From the NCBI RefSeq assembly GCF_002865645.1, contig NW_020194626.1:1-64000 (forward strand): a stretch of DNA of 64,000 bases. Reading direction: 5' to 3'. This stretch comes from Hyaloscypha bicolor E (lineage: Eukaryota > Ascomycota > Leotiomycetes > Helotiales > Hyaloscyphaceae). A program made the translations under genes and the position numbers. This document shows positions 34,895 to 49,300 of the stretch, in pieces (the first letter of the stretch is position 1; each line of letters begins with the position of its first letter). The notes under the pieces are model-generated. The model was not told the origin of the DNA. It ran no database searches and saw only the letters and a list, made by a program, of their open reading frames with translations.

Positions 34895-36310
34895 ATGCGT
34901 CTTCTAAAGCTAGAAGCAAATGGCGAATTTAGCCTCACGAACGACATCACCTATCCCACAACGCCTTATGCGATACTTTCACACACCTGGGGAGAAGACG
35001 ACGAAGAGGTCACCTTCGATAACCTAAAGGATGGCTCTGGGAAGACGAAAAACGGATACAAAAAGCTTCGGTTCTGTGGACAGCAGGCCGCTCGTAATGG
35101 CCTACAATACTTCTGGGTAGACACTTGTTGCATCAACAAATCGAATAGTACTGAGCTTTCGGAAGCTATTAACTCCATGTTTCGCTAGTATCGCAAAGCG
35201 GCCATATGCTATGTGTACCTGGCAGATGTTTGGACAAAAGATCAAATAGACCCGTCTTTAAAGCTATGGGAAGCAGCTTTTGGGAATAGTCGATGGTTTA
35301 CCCGTGGTTGGACACTTCAGGAGCTTATCGCACCGCTGTTAGTGGAGTTCTTCTCCTCGAATGGCGACCGACTCGGTAATAAGAAATCATTAGAGGTACA
35401 GCTTCACAGGATAACGGGGATTCCTATTCTCGCTCTTCAGGGCAGCCCTCTTTCTGATTTCAGCTTCGACGAGCGAGTATTATGGGCACGAAATCGAGAT
35501 ACTAAGCGTGAAGAAGACCTTACTTATTCCCTGCTAGGCATCTTTGATATCTCAATACCAATTATCTATGGTGAGGGGAAGGAGAACGCATTCCGCAGGC
35601 TGAACCGCGAATGGAAATACCGACTCGACGAACTTTCACGGGCTACCTCGAATTATGCCGAGCGGTTAGGCATGCTACAACAGACGCTCAAAGGGCACAG
35701 CAGCTGGGTCTGCTCAGTAGCCTTCTCGCCTGACTCGAGGCTGCTAGCATCGGGATCGTACGACGAGACGGTGCGGCTCTGGGATGCAGCTACTGGCGCG
35801 CTGCAACAGACACTTAATGGGCACAGTAGCTTGGTCTTCTCAGTGGCATTCTCGCTCGACTCGAGGCTGCTAGCGTCGGCAGCGTATGACACAACAGTGC
35901 GGCTCTGGGACGCAGCTACTGGCGCGCTTCAGCAGACACTCAAGGGGCACAGCGGCTCGGTCAACTCAGTTGCCTTCTTGCCCAACTCAAGGCTACTAGC
36001 ATCGGGATCATACGACGAGACGGTGCAGCTCTGGGATGCAGCTACTGGCGCGCTGCAACAGACACTTAAGGGACACAGTGGCTTGGTCTGCTCAGTGGCA
36101 TTCTCGCCCAACTCAAGGCTGCTAGCATCGGGATCGTACGACGAGACGGTGCGGCTCTGGGATACAGCTACTGGTGCGCTGCAACAGACACTTAATGGGC
36201 ACAGTGGCTTGGTCTTCTCAGTGGCATTCTCGCCCGACTCGAGGCTATTAGCATCGGCATCGTCGGACAAAACAGTGCGGCTCTGGGGCGTTGCCACTGA
36301 CACACTATAG
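34895..36310 (+). pseudogene. HET-WD40 allorecognition gene lacking NACHT, one RIP-type stop
   Basis: HET, NACHT and WD40 proteins of the het-d/het-e (HNWD) kind sense non-self and trigger incompatibility. The start chosen is the ATG at 34,895 (MRLLKLEANGEFSLT). HET motifs follow in order: YAILSHTWG, GLQYFWVDTCCINK, SEAINSMFR, then YVYLADV, RGWTLQELIAP and a LTYSLLGIFDISIPIIYGEG block. A TAG at 35,186-35,188 stands at codon 98, where the family has Trp in MFRW, so TGG changed to TAG. After residue about 250 the HET region joins WD40 repeats directly. No P-loop or Walker motifs are present. Five 42-residue repeats end at a TAG at 36,308-36,310. If Trp is restored the protein would be about 470 aa. 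Confidence 0.8.
35675..36310 (+). repeat. Five near-identical WD40 repeat units (126 bp each)
   Basis: Units begin LQQTL(K/N)GHS and end LWDAATGA. They differ mainly after GHS (SW/SL/GS/GL/GL then VC/VF/VN/VC/VF) and before the TVRLW strand (SYDE/AYDT/SYDE/SYDE/SSDK). High identity with variation confined to a few surface positions is the known pattern of hypervariable HNWD repeats. The last unit diverges at its end. Confidence 0.85.
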
Positions 36311-36690
36311 TAGAACATCGCAATTGATTGTTATGTCTCGATTTTATTATTAGGTGTTAGAAGCTTGATCTTGATTATAAACGTCAGTATTTTACGGGTT
36401 TAAACCTCACTATCGAATATCAATCTGGGAATGCTTTTTGTTATCTGAATTTTATTGAACATTCGATGTAGCTGGTCTTAATGCAACCAATGTACTTTTA
36501 GAAATAGCTTCTGTATAAATCAATTTATCTTCTCGTTCATATATATTTTATTAACTGAGTCAGAAAAGAGGCGAGAGGAACGCTATAGTTATATACTATC
36601 GTAGTTTATACTCAATTATTCTATTCCTTTCCAGAATTGGCTCCGCTCCACGATAATACTGGTACCTTGGAGTATAACGGGGCAAGGGGG
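36311..36690. other. Moderately AT-rich DNA, nothing recognised
   Basis: Follows the HET-WD40 pseudogene. No supported frame. Confidence 0.4.
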
Positions 36691-36780
36691 CACAGCCACA
36701 AGTGTCAGGAAGTGGAGCCCGCTTAAAAAAGTTATCTATAAAATTAGCGACACCCAATTCGCCTTCTACTGTATTAGCTA
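36691..36780 (+). repeat. Inverted repeat, right arm
   Basis: Carries CAGCCACA, GCTTAAAAAAGTTATCTATA and AATTCGCCTTCTACTGTATTAG. It is the inverse of 31,983-32,060 and less RIPed than that arm. Confidence 0.65.
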
Positions 36781-37222
36781 AGGTTTTGGAGATTAGGGAT
36801 TACGATTTTAAGCCGTTATTAGGGGATAAAAGAATATTATTCCTAAAACATAACACTTTTACTAATTGCCACAGGCCTCCCTATAACATTATTTAAAGGA
36901 GTATAATTCAATAGCCATTTCTGACCCCTTTGGCCATTTCAGCTTTTACTGCCAGTTTTGGCTGTATCATTACGTGACCGTACTTACTTCCCCCCCCGGG
37001 CAATGTTTTAAGTCTCTGTCTCAACTTTGCATAGCAAAATTTGATCTACTTCAACCTTCCTCCCAGTTCTATGTCTAATGCAAGAATTTACTATCTCTAG
37101 TCCGCCCTTTAGCTCAAATTCCAAGTTCTTAACTCCAGACTTCTAATAGCTCCCATACTCAAAACCTACCATAATTTATACTAATTACTATACCTTAATA
37201 CTGGTTATACCCGAACCTAGTT

Positions 37223-37342
37223 TAATATTCAAATACTCAAATAATATTCAAATACTCAAATAATATTCAAATACTCAAATAATATTCAAATACTCAAATA
37301 ATATTCAAATACTCAAATAATATTCAAATACTCAAATAATAT
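37223..37342. repeat. Minisatellite, 19-bp unit, about six copies
   Basis: The unit TAATATTCAAATACTCAAA is repeated perfectly about six times. Perfect identity inside RIP-type DNA implies recent expansion after mutation had ceased. Confidence 0.9.
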
Positions 37343-40300
37343 TATATCCTAATACTACTAATGGTTTAGCTTTATTACTCTATTACAAGTCAAACTAATT
37401 CGGGCTTATAAGTAGTATAGCTAGACAAACTAGGTAAGTACCTGAATTTCCCTATCTAAGATTTATTCGCTTTATATATAAAAACTAATAGTACTTTAGT
37501 AACCCGAATTTGAAGTTCTAATAATATAGAGTTCTATTTCCAAGCTCTAACTCGAGGTTTATCTAGTTTTTCTAAAGTAATACCGGAAGTTATAAAAGAT
37601 AATTTATATAATATAATTTTATAACCCGAAACCAGACTTATATTACTAGAGCTATTAGCTACTAAAGTAAGAGGCATTTATACTAGACTTATAATAGTTG
37701 AGGCCAAGTATATTAAAGTGAATTAGAGGCTACTAGCCTTACTTACTTAAGTAAAGCTTAATAGTTAGTAATAGTAAGCTTTAATTATTTTTTACTATAT
37801 TCTTTTATATGAGTATTACGATTTCCTATTTATATTATAATATTTGTCTATAGATCTAGCTTTATAATAGCTTATATTAGAGTATAATATACTAACTAGA
37901 ATATGGCTTTATAGTATTTATACTTTCCTCGAAGTCTTATAGTATTATCTACTTACTTCTTTAGATTTTATACTAGACTTTCTTTATCTATTATATTTAA
38001 TAATAGTATTACTTTATGAGATAATACTAATATTTATAGATATTTAGATTAAATATCTAGGAGAAATAAGTTAGTATAGAATAGCTTTTAAAAATAAAGA
38101 TATTTGAGACTAAGAGATCTGGATATCTAATATTTATAACTAGTATTCTAAGGTATCTAATAAAGCTCTAATTATTAGTAAACTTTACTACTATTATATA
38201 ATTCTTATAACTAATATCTTTTAAGAATTATTCTTATATAATAAGTTTCTTTATATTATAAATTCTTTTAATTTAGCTCGAATATTAATCTTAATATTAT
38301 TTAATCTAGTCCTAATTCTTATAGGGAAGTACTAATACAAGTTACCTACTTTAGATACCTATTTTATAAGAATATATAGGCTATTATTTAAGTAGATAAT
38401 AGAAAGGTTTAATAGGGAAGTAATATAATTTTTATATCTTTTAAACCTCTAGATTAGAAGAACTATTTCTAGCTTTATAAAATAAGAATATCTAATTATT
38501 ATTTCTAATATCTATATAATATTTGATTTTGGATTAAAGAATAATACTTTAATTAAAGCTATTAAGGGAATACTAATAATAATTACAGATAAGAAGGCAG
38601 ATATTTCATTCGAGTACTTATAGTATCTTTACTATAAGATACTAGTAATTATCCTTAAATAAGCTAGAGATTCGAAAGTTTTGCCTTTTCTTTATATTAT
38701 TCTCGCTTTTATATATTATATATCTTATTCTCTATATATAATAGACTTTTAGGAAGCTCGATTGCCTTAGATTTAGTTAATAATAATATTAAATGCCTTA
38801 ATTAATTATTTCTCGGAATAGGTTAAATATAATAAGTTCCTAGAGCCTGCGGAAAATAACTAGTATTTATTTCCTAAAGATTATATAATATGCGGACTTT
38901 TATAGACTAGAAACTATTTCCCCGAATACTAGTTTATAAAAGAGGTTAAAGATAATAAGAAGTTTTTTGAAAAAGTATTAATAACTTCTTAAAGAAAAAA
39001 ATGAATTCTTTAGCTTATATATTATATTACTAATTATAGTAATTTACTAATTTATTAGGATAGTATTATATATATGTTTTTAGTAAAGTATACTAATAAA
39101 GTAATAATAAGGGAACTTACTAGAGAAGAGTTAGATAATAAGATAATAAAAGAAATTAGTAATAAGAACTATAAGATATATAATACTATATATAGAATAA
39201 TTAATATAGGTATAGAAAAAGGCCGGAATAAAGAATTATATTCCCGGAAAAGATTATTAGTAAGTTATTTATATATTAATAAACTATAATAGTAAGAGAA
39301 GTAGCTTTATATATGAAACTATTTATATTAAGAAGAATTATAGGCTATAATAAAATAGTTTATAAAAAATAGAAGGCACTAGAAGTTTAGTATATAATTT
39401 CTGAATTATTATTAAGTTATTAAAAAATACTTCTTTAAGCTATATTATATTTACTATATTTTCTTTAATAAATTATTATTTATAAAAGCCCTTTATCTTA
39501 AGGCCCCTAGGCCCTATTTCTCGAGTTTTATTTACTAGAGTAGTAAGTAATTATTAAAATAATAATGCTTTAGTAAATCTACTTTCTTAAGATTTATTTA
39601 TTTTATATTATTATATTTCTCTTTATTATAAATTAACTTTAAGCTTTCTAGAAATTGCTTCCTTTACTAGTATTAATAAGTTTATTTAAGCTTAATACTT
39701 TCGGATTTTCGAGTATAATAGTAATAGAAATAGCTAATTAATATTAGTTATAAGAGATATATCTTATAGCTCTTCTTTTACTTTATATTAATTTAATATC
39801 TACTAAACTATAAAATAAAATCCGTTATTATATTTGTAGTAATAATTAAAGGCTTAGACTATTCCTATATTAGAGATCCTAGTACTATATATTATAATCT
39901 CTTTAGAAAGTTCCAAGTTTTTTAAATTACCTTTTTCTTATTATTATTATAGAATTTAAATAATTTACCTAATAATAGAAAAGCAAGTTATCTGGCCATA
40001 ACCTAATTCTTAGAGAAAAGCTCGATTTTTAGCCTCTATATTAGGAGGTACTTATACTTAATTAAATCGGGAAGAATACTTAATAAAAGTATATATAACT
40101 AATTTTTAAAGAATAAATAAGAAGCCTCTATAACTTCTAGTAATTCTTTAAATTAAAGTTTTATTAGGTTTACTAGACTAGAGCTATTTAATATTAGCTA
40201 ATACTATAATTAATAGAAATGCCTATAATTATAAGAAAGTATATTATTTATTTATTATTAGTTATATTTTCGGGTAAGATAACTAGAATATCTAATCTAA

Positions 40301-43300
40301 ATTAGCTAATTAGTATTATATATTATTTATCTAGCTATATCTAATACTTAAATATCTTTTTAGCTATTTTATAAGCCTTTCTCTAATTCTATAAAGCTCT
40401 CTGGCTAGTAGTATTTATTATCTATAGAAATAATAAATTAATAAAGTTATTAATTAGGAAACCTTAAGAAATACTAGCGGCTTATTCCTTAATTATATAT
40501 ATATTAAATAACTTAGCTAAATAAATTCGCTTACTAATATTATTTTCTATTAGTTTATACTTATTTAATATAACTTCCTGTATTCTTATTAGTAGGCTTA
40601 GTAAAAATACTAGTATTAATATATATTTATACTTGCCTTATAATATTTGTTCCTAAGTAGCAGAAAACCCGGTATACCGGAAATAACTAATAAGATTATA
40701 AGAATTACGGATTTTTTACTATAATATCCTCTTTAAACTAATTATAATAAAAAAAATTTAAGTTATATTTAAAGTTAATAATAGGCTTATTATATGAGTT
40801 CTATTTATATAGCGACTTATAAATATTAAAATTTGTCTAATTTTCTAATATACTAAATTATTTATTATATAAGAACGAATATTATATAATATTATATATA
40901 TTTTTAGTTTTATAATAATAGATAAAAGTAATTCAAATCCAGATTACTAACTTAATTTAGAATATTCTTTTCTCTTAAGAAGAAAAAAGGTAAGTATTAG
41001 GCAGGAAATTAAATTCACTTATATAATATAGAAGAAACCTAAATAATACTCGAATTCTTAATAGGCTTAGCTATAAAAACCATAAGGAAAGACTAACCAG
41101 GCTAGCTATTAAAATTATAATTTATAAGTTAGGGCTAATACTAATATCTATTTTTAGTAAGGTAAGTATATATTAAAAACTAGAAATTAGTAATTAGAAA
41201 CTAGAACTAGAATTCGAGATTAGTTCCTTATCTATACTTTTTACTATAGATATTACTAGTAATTAATAAATATAAGTAATAGTAATATATTCTCTTATAA
41301 TATCTATTAATTAATTATTATTAAAGTTTATAGCTAATTTAAATATATTTAAGATATTATAGAAAGCCATAAAGAAAAATAATTCTTAATCTTAATAAAC
41401 TAGCTTCCTAATCCTAGAATAGATATATTATATATTTCTCTTATCTAAAAAGTACTAATTTAAGTATACTATTTAGTTCCTTTGCCTAGCTTAAAGCTTA
41501 TTTACTAGAACTAGATATAATAGTTACTATTTTACCTAAATAATATTATTCTTTTCTTTTATATTTAAATCTACTAATAAAATAAGCTAAAGAGGCTATT
41601 TAATATAGGTATAATAAATAGAAGATATAACTTTTATATTACCTCTCTAGTATTATTTACTAATTTATTCTTGGGTACTAATAAAGGTTTATAGAGTATA
41701 AGTAATACTAATAGAAGAGATATATTAGTATAAATAGCCAAGCTAGTTATTAAGCCCTTATTATTTTCTCCTAATAAGATTTTATATTAGATATTTTACT
41801 ATTTATAGTAATTAGGAAGCCTAAGCTATAGGGTTTTATTATTTTTTATTTATTACCGGGTTAGTTATATTTTAATATATATAGTAATATCTAGTAACCT
41901 ATAATTTATTCGAATAATAGTAGCTATATTAGTAAGTCTACTAACTTAAATATATAATATTTCCTTAAGTTAGGATTATAAAAAATAATAGTAACCTAAT
42001 AATTATAGAACTTTACTATCTTATAGGCTTTATAAAAAAGCCCCTCTTTTTTTCTTTATTATTATATATTTCTTTTCTTTATTATTTTCTTGCTTTTTAT
42101 CTTAAATTATTACCTTATCTATAGCTACTCTATTTAATATAGAGAATTTATAATTATTATAGCTAGAAGTAAAAGTTGCTATCCGAGATATTTTTATAAG
42201 ACAGATATATTATTTATATAATATAAGTAAGAAAGAAATAAGAGATATAATATTCCCAAGCTTATAATATAATTTTAGAAATACTAGAAAAGAGTTATAG
42301 AAAGTAATATAATATTTTATTACTATATTATTTATTAGTAAAATTCCGGTAATAGTAGTTAGAACTAAAATAGCTAGTTTTTATATTATACTTTTATATT
42401 TTTTTCTAAGAAATTATATTAGCTATTATGCCTTTTTTCTAAGAAGCTATTTCTTATACTATATCTTTAGATTCTTTTCCGGAAAGCCATATTTATTACT
42501 ATATTTCTTTTATTAAGTAACTAGTTCTTGTTTTATACTTTTATATTCTCTTTTATTAAGTAGCTAGTTTTTGCTCTATATTTTTATAACTTCTTCTAAG
42601 AAAGCTATATCTACTATTATACCTAAATAAAAATAATAAATTAGAATATTCGGAACTAAAGCTAATTTCGGACTTTATTATACTTAATATCTTGATTTAT
42701 ATAAATTAGAATTTGTAATTAATTATCTAATATTTTAAAGTAAAAGAGAAATTCTTAAAAAATTAAAATAATATATAATTATAAAATAAATAATATAATA
42801 ATTCTTATTAGAAAACTATAACTTTCTCGAACTTTCTATTTAAATAAGAGCTACTTTAAAATAATACTAAATATAATAATATTACCTAAATTACTAAAGT
42901 ATATAATATAAGTTAATAGTTTAGAACTAGCTATCCGGATTCATATAATAATCTTATAGCTAATTATGGATATAGATTTTATAAATAGCTTTTGAGAGAA
43001 TTATTCTATATTTGACTTAATAGAAATTATAATAACTTTATATTTATTACTAATTTCATATAAGTAGTATTTTATAAGTATTAATACTCTTTATTAGAAG
43101 AACTAAGAATATATATATAAATAATAGAATATACTTAGTAGGCTAGTTAAATATATTAGTCTAGTAAATATAACTATAATATAAAGTATCTAATAGTTAT
43201 TATTATAAATATTATATTTTTATAAATATTATTTCTCCGGAATCCTAATAATATAAATTATTATACTAATTATATTTAGCTTTTCTATTAATTCTATTTA

Positions 43301-46300
43301 ACTCAAGCTTATTCTATAATTTTAGAGAACCTAACTATAAAATACGAGGCTATATATAATAAAGTAAATTATAGAAAGGCTAAGACTAGAGTATATTATA
43401 GCCTAATATAGCCGAAAATTTAGATAGTAAAATCTATAGTAAAGAATAATAACTATATAAATAGAAGCTAGGATTATAGCTATAAGTTAATATAGTTTCT
43501 GAAGCTTTAGTTTATAATAAAATCTATAGTAAATAGAAGAAATAATTAATTCCCATATTAAAATTATAATACCCAAATAGCTAAGGTAATTACTTAGTAC
43601 TACTATTACTAAATTATAATTCGATATAATATAGAAGAAAGCTAAGAGAAGAAAGCAAATAATAATATTCTAGAAAAATACTAAAAATATAATAATATTA
43701 CCTAGCTAAGTATTTATATACTAATAGTAGATCTTACTATATATAGGAAACGGAAAAGTTCCGAAAATAATTATATTAAGAAAGTAAATATAAATATTTA
43801 TAGTTTTATTATAAATATAATTTAGGCTCTTTAGGGACTAGTAAAAAGATCTAGATATAGGGTAATAACTAGCTAGTATAAACTTATTATCTTATTACTA
43901 GATATATAATTTATATTATAATAGTAATTAAATACTATTAACTCGGATCTTCCTATTTCTAGACTCTCCTAATAATCTATTACTTTTTATAATTCATATA
44001 TAATATTTATATAACTATATAATTAATTTAGATAATATACTTTTTCTATCTAAGTATATAAGAAGAGCTTAAAAGTTAAAGAAAGGAAATGCTATTAAAG
44101 TAAGAGACCGGGATTAAATAAGTACTAAAAATTAATAATATTATTATAGTATTAAGAGAGAAAGTCATATTAAATTCTGACCTTAATTAAGCCAGAATTA
44201 GAGCCTTAGCTAAAATTAAGCCAGAAATAGATATAGTATAATTTATAGGAATTTCCTAGCCTATTAATTTTAAGGTTTCTACCTATATTAATTTATATAT
44301 TTGAACTTATAAAGAAATATTATACTAGGTTTATTAATAATAAGTTTTTAAGTATATCTAGTAAAAAGCTAGTAGTAATTCAAATTTATTTCCGTCTCTA
44401 TTTATATAGCTCTTTTGCCTTCTAAGGCTATTAATATATGGCTATAATTAAGATAGATCCTAACTAATAGAGCCTCTCTAGTAACTAGATTACTAAACTA
44501 ATCTAAGAAATAGGTTATATATTTGGGAAATAAGTAAATATCTTTTTTTGGGAAACTTGAATAATAAAGCTTTTAGTATAAAGAATTTCTGCTACTTGTT
44601 TATAACGAAATATAAGCTAGTGCGAGCTTATATACTAGTACGAGAATTATAGGTAATATGAGAATTATAAATAATATAAGAGCTAATACTAGTATTTTAA
44701 TAATAGGAGATATTCCTATTAAATAATTCTTAATTAAAAAGTAGCTCGGATTTTAGCTTTACTAATAATATAAATAACTTACTTATCTTATTACGGTATT
44801 TAAATATATTACTTTAAGATTACTTTATTACTAATTTCTATTCCTATATATATTATTTCAACTTTTAATTATTATTCCGAGTCTCTTAAATAATAATTTC
44901 TAAGTAATTTACCTTTTCTTTAGCCTAGTATCTTATATTTAATTCTATAGCTATTTAGTTTCTCTATTTATTTAACTTATAAGTGAGTCTTGCTTCTCTT
45001 TCTTATAACTCGTTAATCTTTATAATAAAGCTTATTTTGGTTTTAGAAAAATATAAATACTATATTTTAGTTAGTTTAAACCTATAATTAAAATATTAAT
45101 AGTAAATATTTTATTTTAAATAGCCTCTGCTTATAATTTATATATTAAATCCTTCCTGACTATTATAAATAATATATTAATTCCCTTATATAATTCTATA
45201 AGACTTTTATTTAAGTAATTACTTATATTTTTTAAGAAAAGATACTTTTTCTCTTTTATTCTCTTTCAAATATATAGGTTATTAAGGTTTAGTTTAAGTT
45301 ATATTTGGGAAAAGTTTACTAGTATTCCTAGTTTATTTTTTTGAATTTAATTAATAAAAATAATAACTAAATATAATATTATATCTTATAAATATAGGCT
45401 AATAATTTCTTTTAGTATTTTCTATTTTATTTTATATACTTTAAGTTACTTAATTAAGCTATAGCTATTTAATACTTCTTTATTAAATAGTAACGAATTT
45501 TGTTCTGAATTTTCCTATTTTTATATAAGAGCTAGGAAATGAAATTCTACTAATAGTAGTAGATAGGCTATAATATATATAATCTAGTAATTTAAATATA
45601 TATAATATAACCTATTTATAATATTAGGTTAGAAAGAAAAATACTAGTTTTGGCCAAAGTACTTTCCTATATAGGTTATTATATTTAATACTTCTTTGTT
45701 TTAAAGTTATTCTTTAGTACCTAAAGTACTAAAAAGCTTGAAATATCTTTATCTAAATAACTAGTATAGGATAGATTAAATTAGGAGGGATTTTTATTAC
45801 TTAGAAATAGCTAATTAAAATCCGAAATAAGATAAAATAAAATAATATAGACTAATAACTCCTATAAAATAATTCTACTAACTATATAATCTTTCTTATT
45901 ATTAAAACTTCTCTTAACTTAGGTCTCTAAGAGCTAAAATAATTAATAATATTCTTTAATTATCTTTAGGCTATTAAATAACTTAGGGCAGATCTATTTA
46001 TTATTTTTAGGTCTATAGCTAGCCTAGTATATCTTATATTTATATTTCTTATTTCTGTCTAAATAAAAGACTTTATAGTCTATTATTTGCTTTATCTTAT
46101 ATAATTCTTTATTATCTAGAGAACCTGAATTAGAGTAGTCTAATTATTTACGAAACTTTTCCTTAATAATAGATATAATTATATTGAGTTCCTAATTTAA
46201 TATTAAAGACAAGTTTTCAGAAATAAATAAAGCTATTATAGATATACTTATTATAGAGTTATTATTTATATATGAATTTTCTAATACTTAGCTTTTCTCT

Positions 46301-49300
46301 TTATACTAAATCTAAATAGTTAGATTAGTAATATTAGATATAAAAGTCTTTATAGTCTTATTAATAAACTTGTTCTAAGAATTATTATTCGAGTAATATT
46401 ACTTTTTAGCCTTATATAAATTTTGCTCTGGCCTATAATAACGTTTTATAAGATTAATCTCTATCTAATTAATATAGTAAATATCCTGGCTATAATACTA
46501 GAGATCCTTAATAGAATTAAAATATAAGATATATTAAAGGTCGAAATATAAAGCCGGTTTATTATATAGCCCTTATATATCTGATTTTTTTCGCTTGGCC
46601 TCCTAGTATAGGCTTATATACTCTTACTAGCTCTACTTAATTAGGAGCTATTAGAACCTCTTCTCGGGTAAGAGCTCGGGATTAAATAAGTAAAAGAGAT
46701 ATTATCTAGTAATAGTAATTATTTTTCGGAAGACAAATAGGTTTAATTAAATAGAAAGTGATTTATAATAACTAAAATAATATTAATAATACTTATATTA
46801 TTAAGTCTTACTAGTAATCTATTAATTATATTAGAAGTAAAGCTCTATAAAGCCATGTTTTTTTAGAGAGGTGAGACTTATAATATATATAAATATAATA
46901 TTACCTAGTAAAGGAATTAATACTAGAGAGATAGAAAAGATATAATTAGCTTAGGCTTCTTAAATAAGGTTAATACTAGGAGATAAAGAAATATAAACTT
47001 AATTATTATCCGAGTATATAATAGTACGGGATAGCGGCCATTTACTAGATATAAGTTCGGATAATATACTACTTAAGGGTTCTCCCGGTATAATATAATT
47101 ATATTATAAAGTATAATCCGGCCCTATAAAAAACGGAGAGAAATATATTAGAAAAGTAAAGAGGCCAGGCAATTATATAGAAAGTCTAGATAATAGATAT
47201 AATTAAAGAAGTTTAAACGGGAACCTATTAAGGGCTTTGGCTTAGCTCTCTTAAGAGTAATTTTAAGTAATTAGATAGCTTGCTATTAGCTTAGTTTATT
47301 AGATATGAGTTTATACTTTACTAAATAGAATTACTATTAGTAATTACGAACTTCTTGCCCCTTATTACCTCCCGAAGTCCTAAGCTCTTATAGCCGGTCT
47401 TCTAGGGCTATGAGTTCCTTACTAATTTGGATAAAGTCTAGGTAATATAAGAAGTTATCTTTTATTTTTATAAGTAAGAAGTATAATTATTATAGATTAT
47501 ACTAGAGAGAAAGGCTATAGAAAGTATTAATATAAATAATATAATATTTCCCGCTAAATATATTTAATTAATTATTAATTATATTTATATTATTTATATA
47601 TAAGTAAAAAAAATATTAGAATTAATATAGCTATTATATTTTATTCTCTTTACTATTAAATAGCTATTAGCTTTACTATTATTAGTACCTCTCTAGTTAA
47701 TATATTATTAAAAAGCTCTTATTATTTATACTAATAAGAGCCTCTTACTACTTTATATAAAATATAATATTTATATTTATTCTAGTATAATAACCTGTAT
47801 TTACTATTTACTTATTATATAAGCTTGCTATTTAAATCTTCCTAGTAAGGCCTTTAGTAAATATGACTTAGAAAAATAATACCTGGTTTAGCTTTTTTTT
47901 AATCCGGAATTTAAATAAAATTTTATCTAGAGATACTAGAATCTCAAAAATATCTTTAATAATTTAATAGTCCTAGAAAGCCTTATCTACTATAATAATA
48001 GCTAAGACAGATATAATCGGATTTATATATAAGGGTTCCATATTCTTATAAAGGATATACTTTAGCCTATAATTATATAAAGTAGTTAATATAATAGCCC
48101 TATTAATATATAGAGGCTAGAAAAGGCAATTACCTTTTATATAAAATATATATTATACCTTTTATATTTCTTATAGTATAAATAGTAAGCTTTATTATTT
48201 CTTTTTTATTCTTAAAAACTATAAATATAATATTCTATTTAAAATAAGTATAATATTTCTAACTAGTAGCCCTAGAAATACCAGAGATACTTACCTTATA
48301 TAGTAATCTGCGGCTACTATTATATTATATCCCGGACTCGAAATATTCTCTTATTCTTAATAATATATAAATAAAGTTTAAGAATACTATATAATTATAA
48401 ACGAGAATTTATAGATATATATATTAATACTAGTCTTTTTATTAAAGATATTTAGTTAGGATAATTAAATAGGCTAGTATTATAAAGTATTAAGGCTATT
48501 AGTTTTTAGAAAGTCCTAATAACTTTTTTAGTAGTTCTCGTATATACTAGAAATAAATAGTTAGACCTTATATAAATAGAAAGTACAAGTAATCTATAAT
48601 AATTCGAGACTTATATAATATATAGACTTTAATATTATAGATAAGACTAGTATATTCCGCCGGGCCAAACCCGTACTAAGGTCTACCTATAATTAAAGAA
48701 TATAATATATAGATATTTCCTCTCTCTTATTTTAAATAGCTTATCTAATACTTTCTATAAAGTATTTTATATCTATTATAGCTTTTTTAATTTCTATAGT
48801 ATTTCCGGTTTTGGCTATAAGAGTTATATTTTTATTTCTTATCTTATATCTATTTAGCTAGTATAAATATAATTAGTAAAGAATTTTGCCTTTTACTAGT
48901 ATAGTAACTTTATATAAAAACTCACTTATTCTAAAAATCTAATATATAGTTATAGTTATTACTAGTACCTTATTCTAGTTCCTTTCGGATAATATTACTA
49001 TTAATACTAGACTTTATTACTAGTTTAAGACTATTTACTTTTATATTATCCCAAAATTTCTCTATACTTCGCTTTTTTCTCCCTATTTAGTTATTATAAA
49101 AATAATATAAGAAGCGGGAAGTTAAGAAAAATAATAAGATAAATAAGATAAATAAGATAAGAAAAAATAGAAAATATATTAGTAAAAGAGATAATAAAAC
49201 TCGAGTATTAAGAAAAAAGAAAATTTTAGGGAAATATAAGGCTTATATATAAATTACTAGAGAAAGATAAGCAAGAAGCATGTTTTATTAGGGCTAGTTT

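Noticed and set aside
35653..36318. Minus-strand frames opposite the WD40 repeats
   Set aside because: Repetitive only because the plus strand is. The domain match is clearly on the plus strand.
37223..37342. CRISPR-like array
   Set aside because: The units are contiguous with no unique spacers. It is a minisatellite, and the organism is a fungus.
39074..39289. 71-codon plus-strand frame
   Set aside because: Lys/Ile/Asn/Tyr composition typical of RIPed DNA, no conserved motif, and surrounded by stops.
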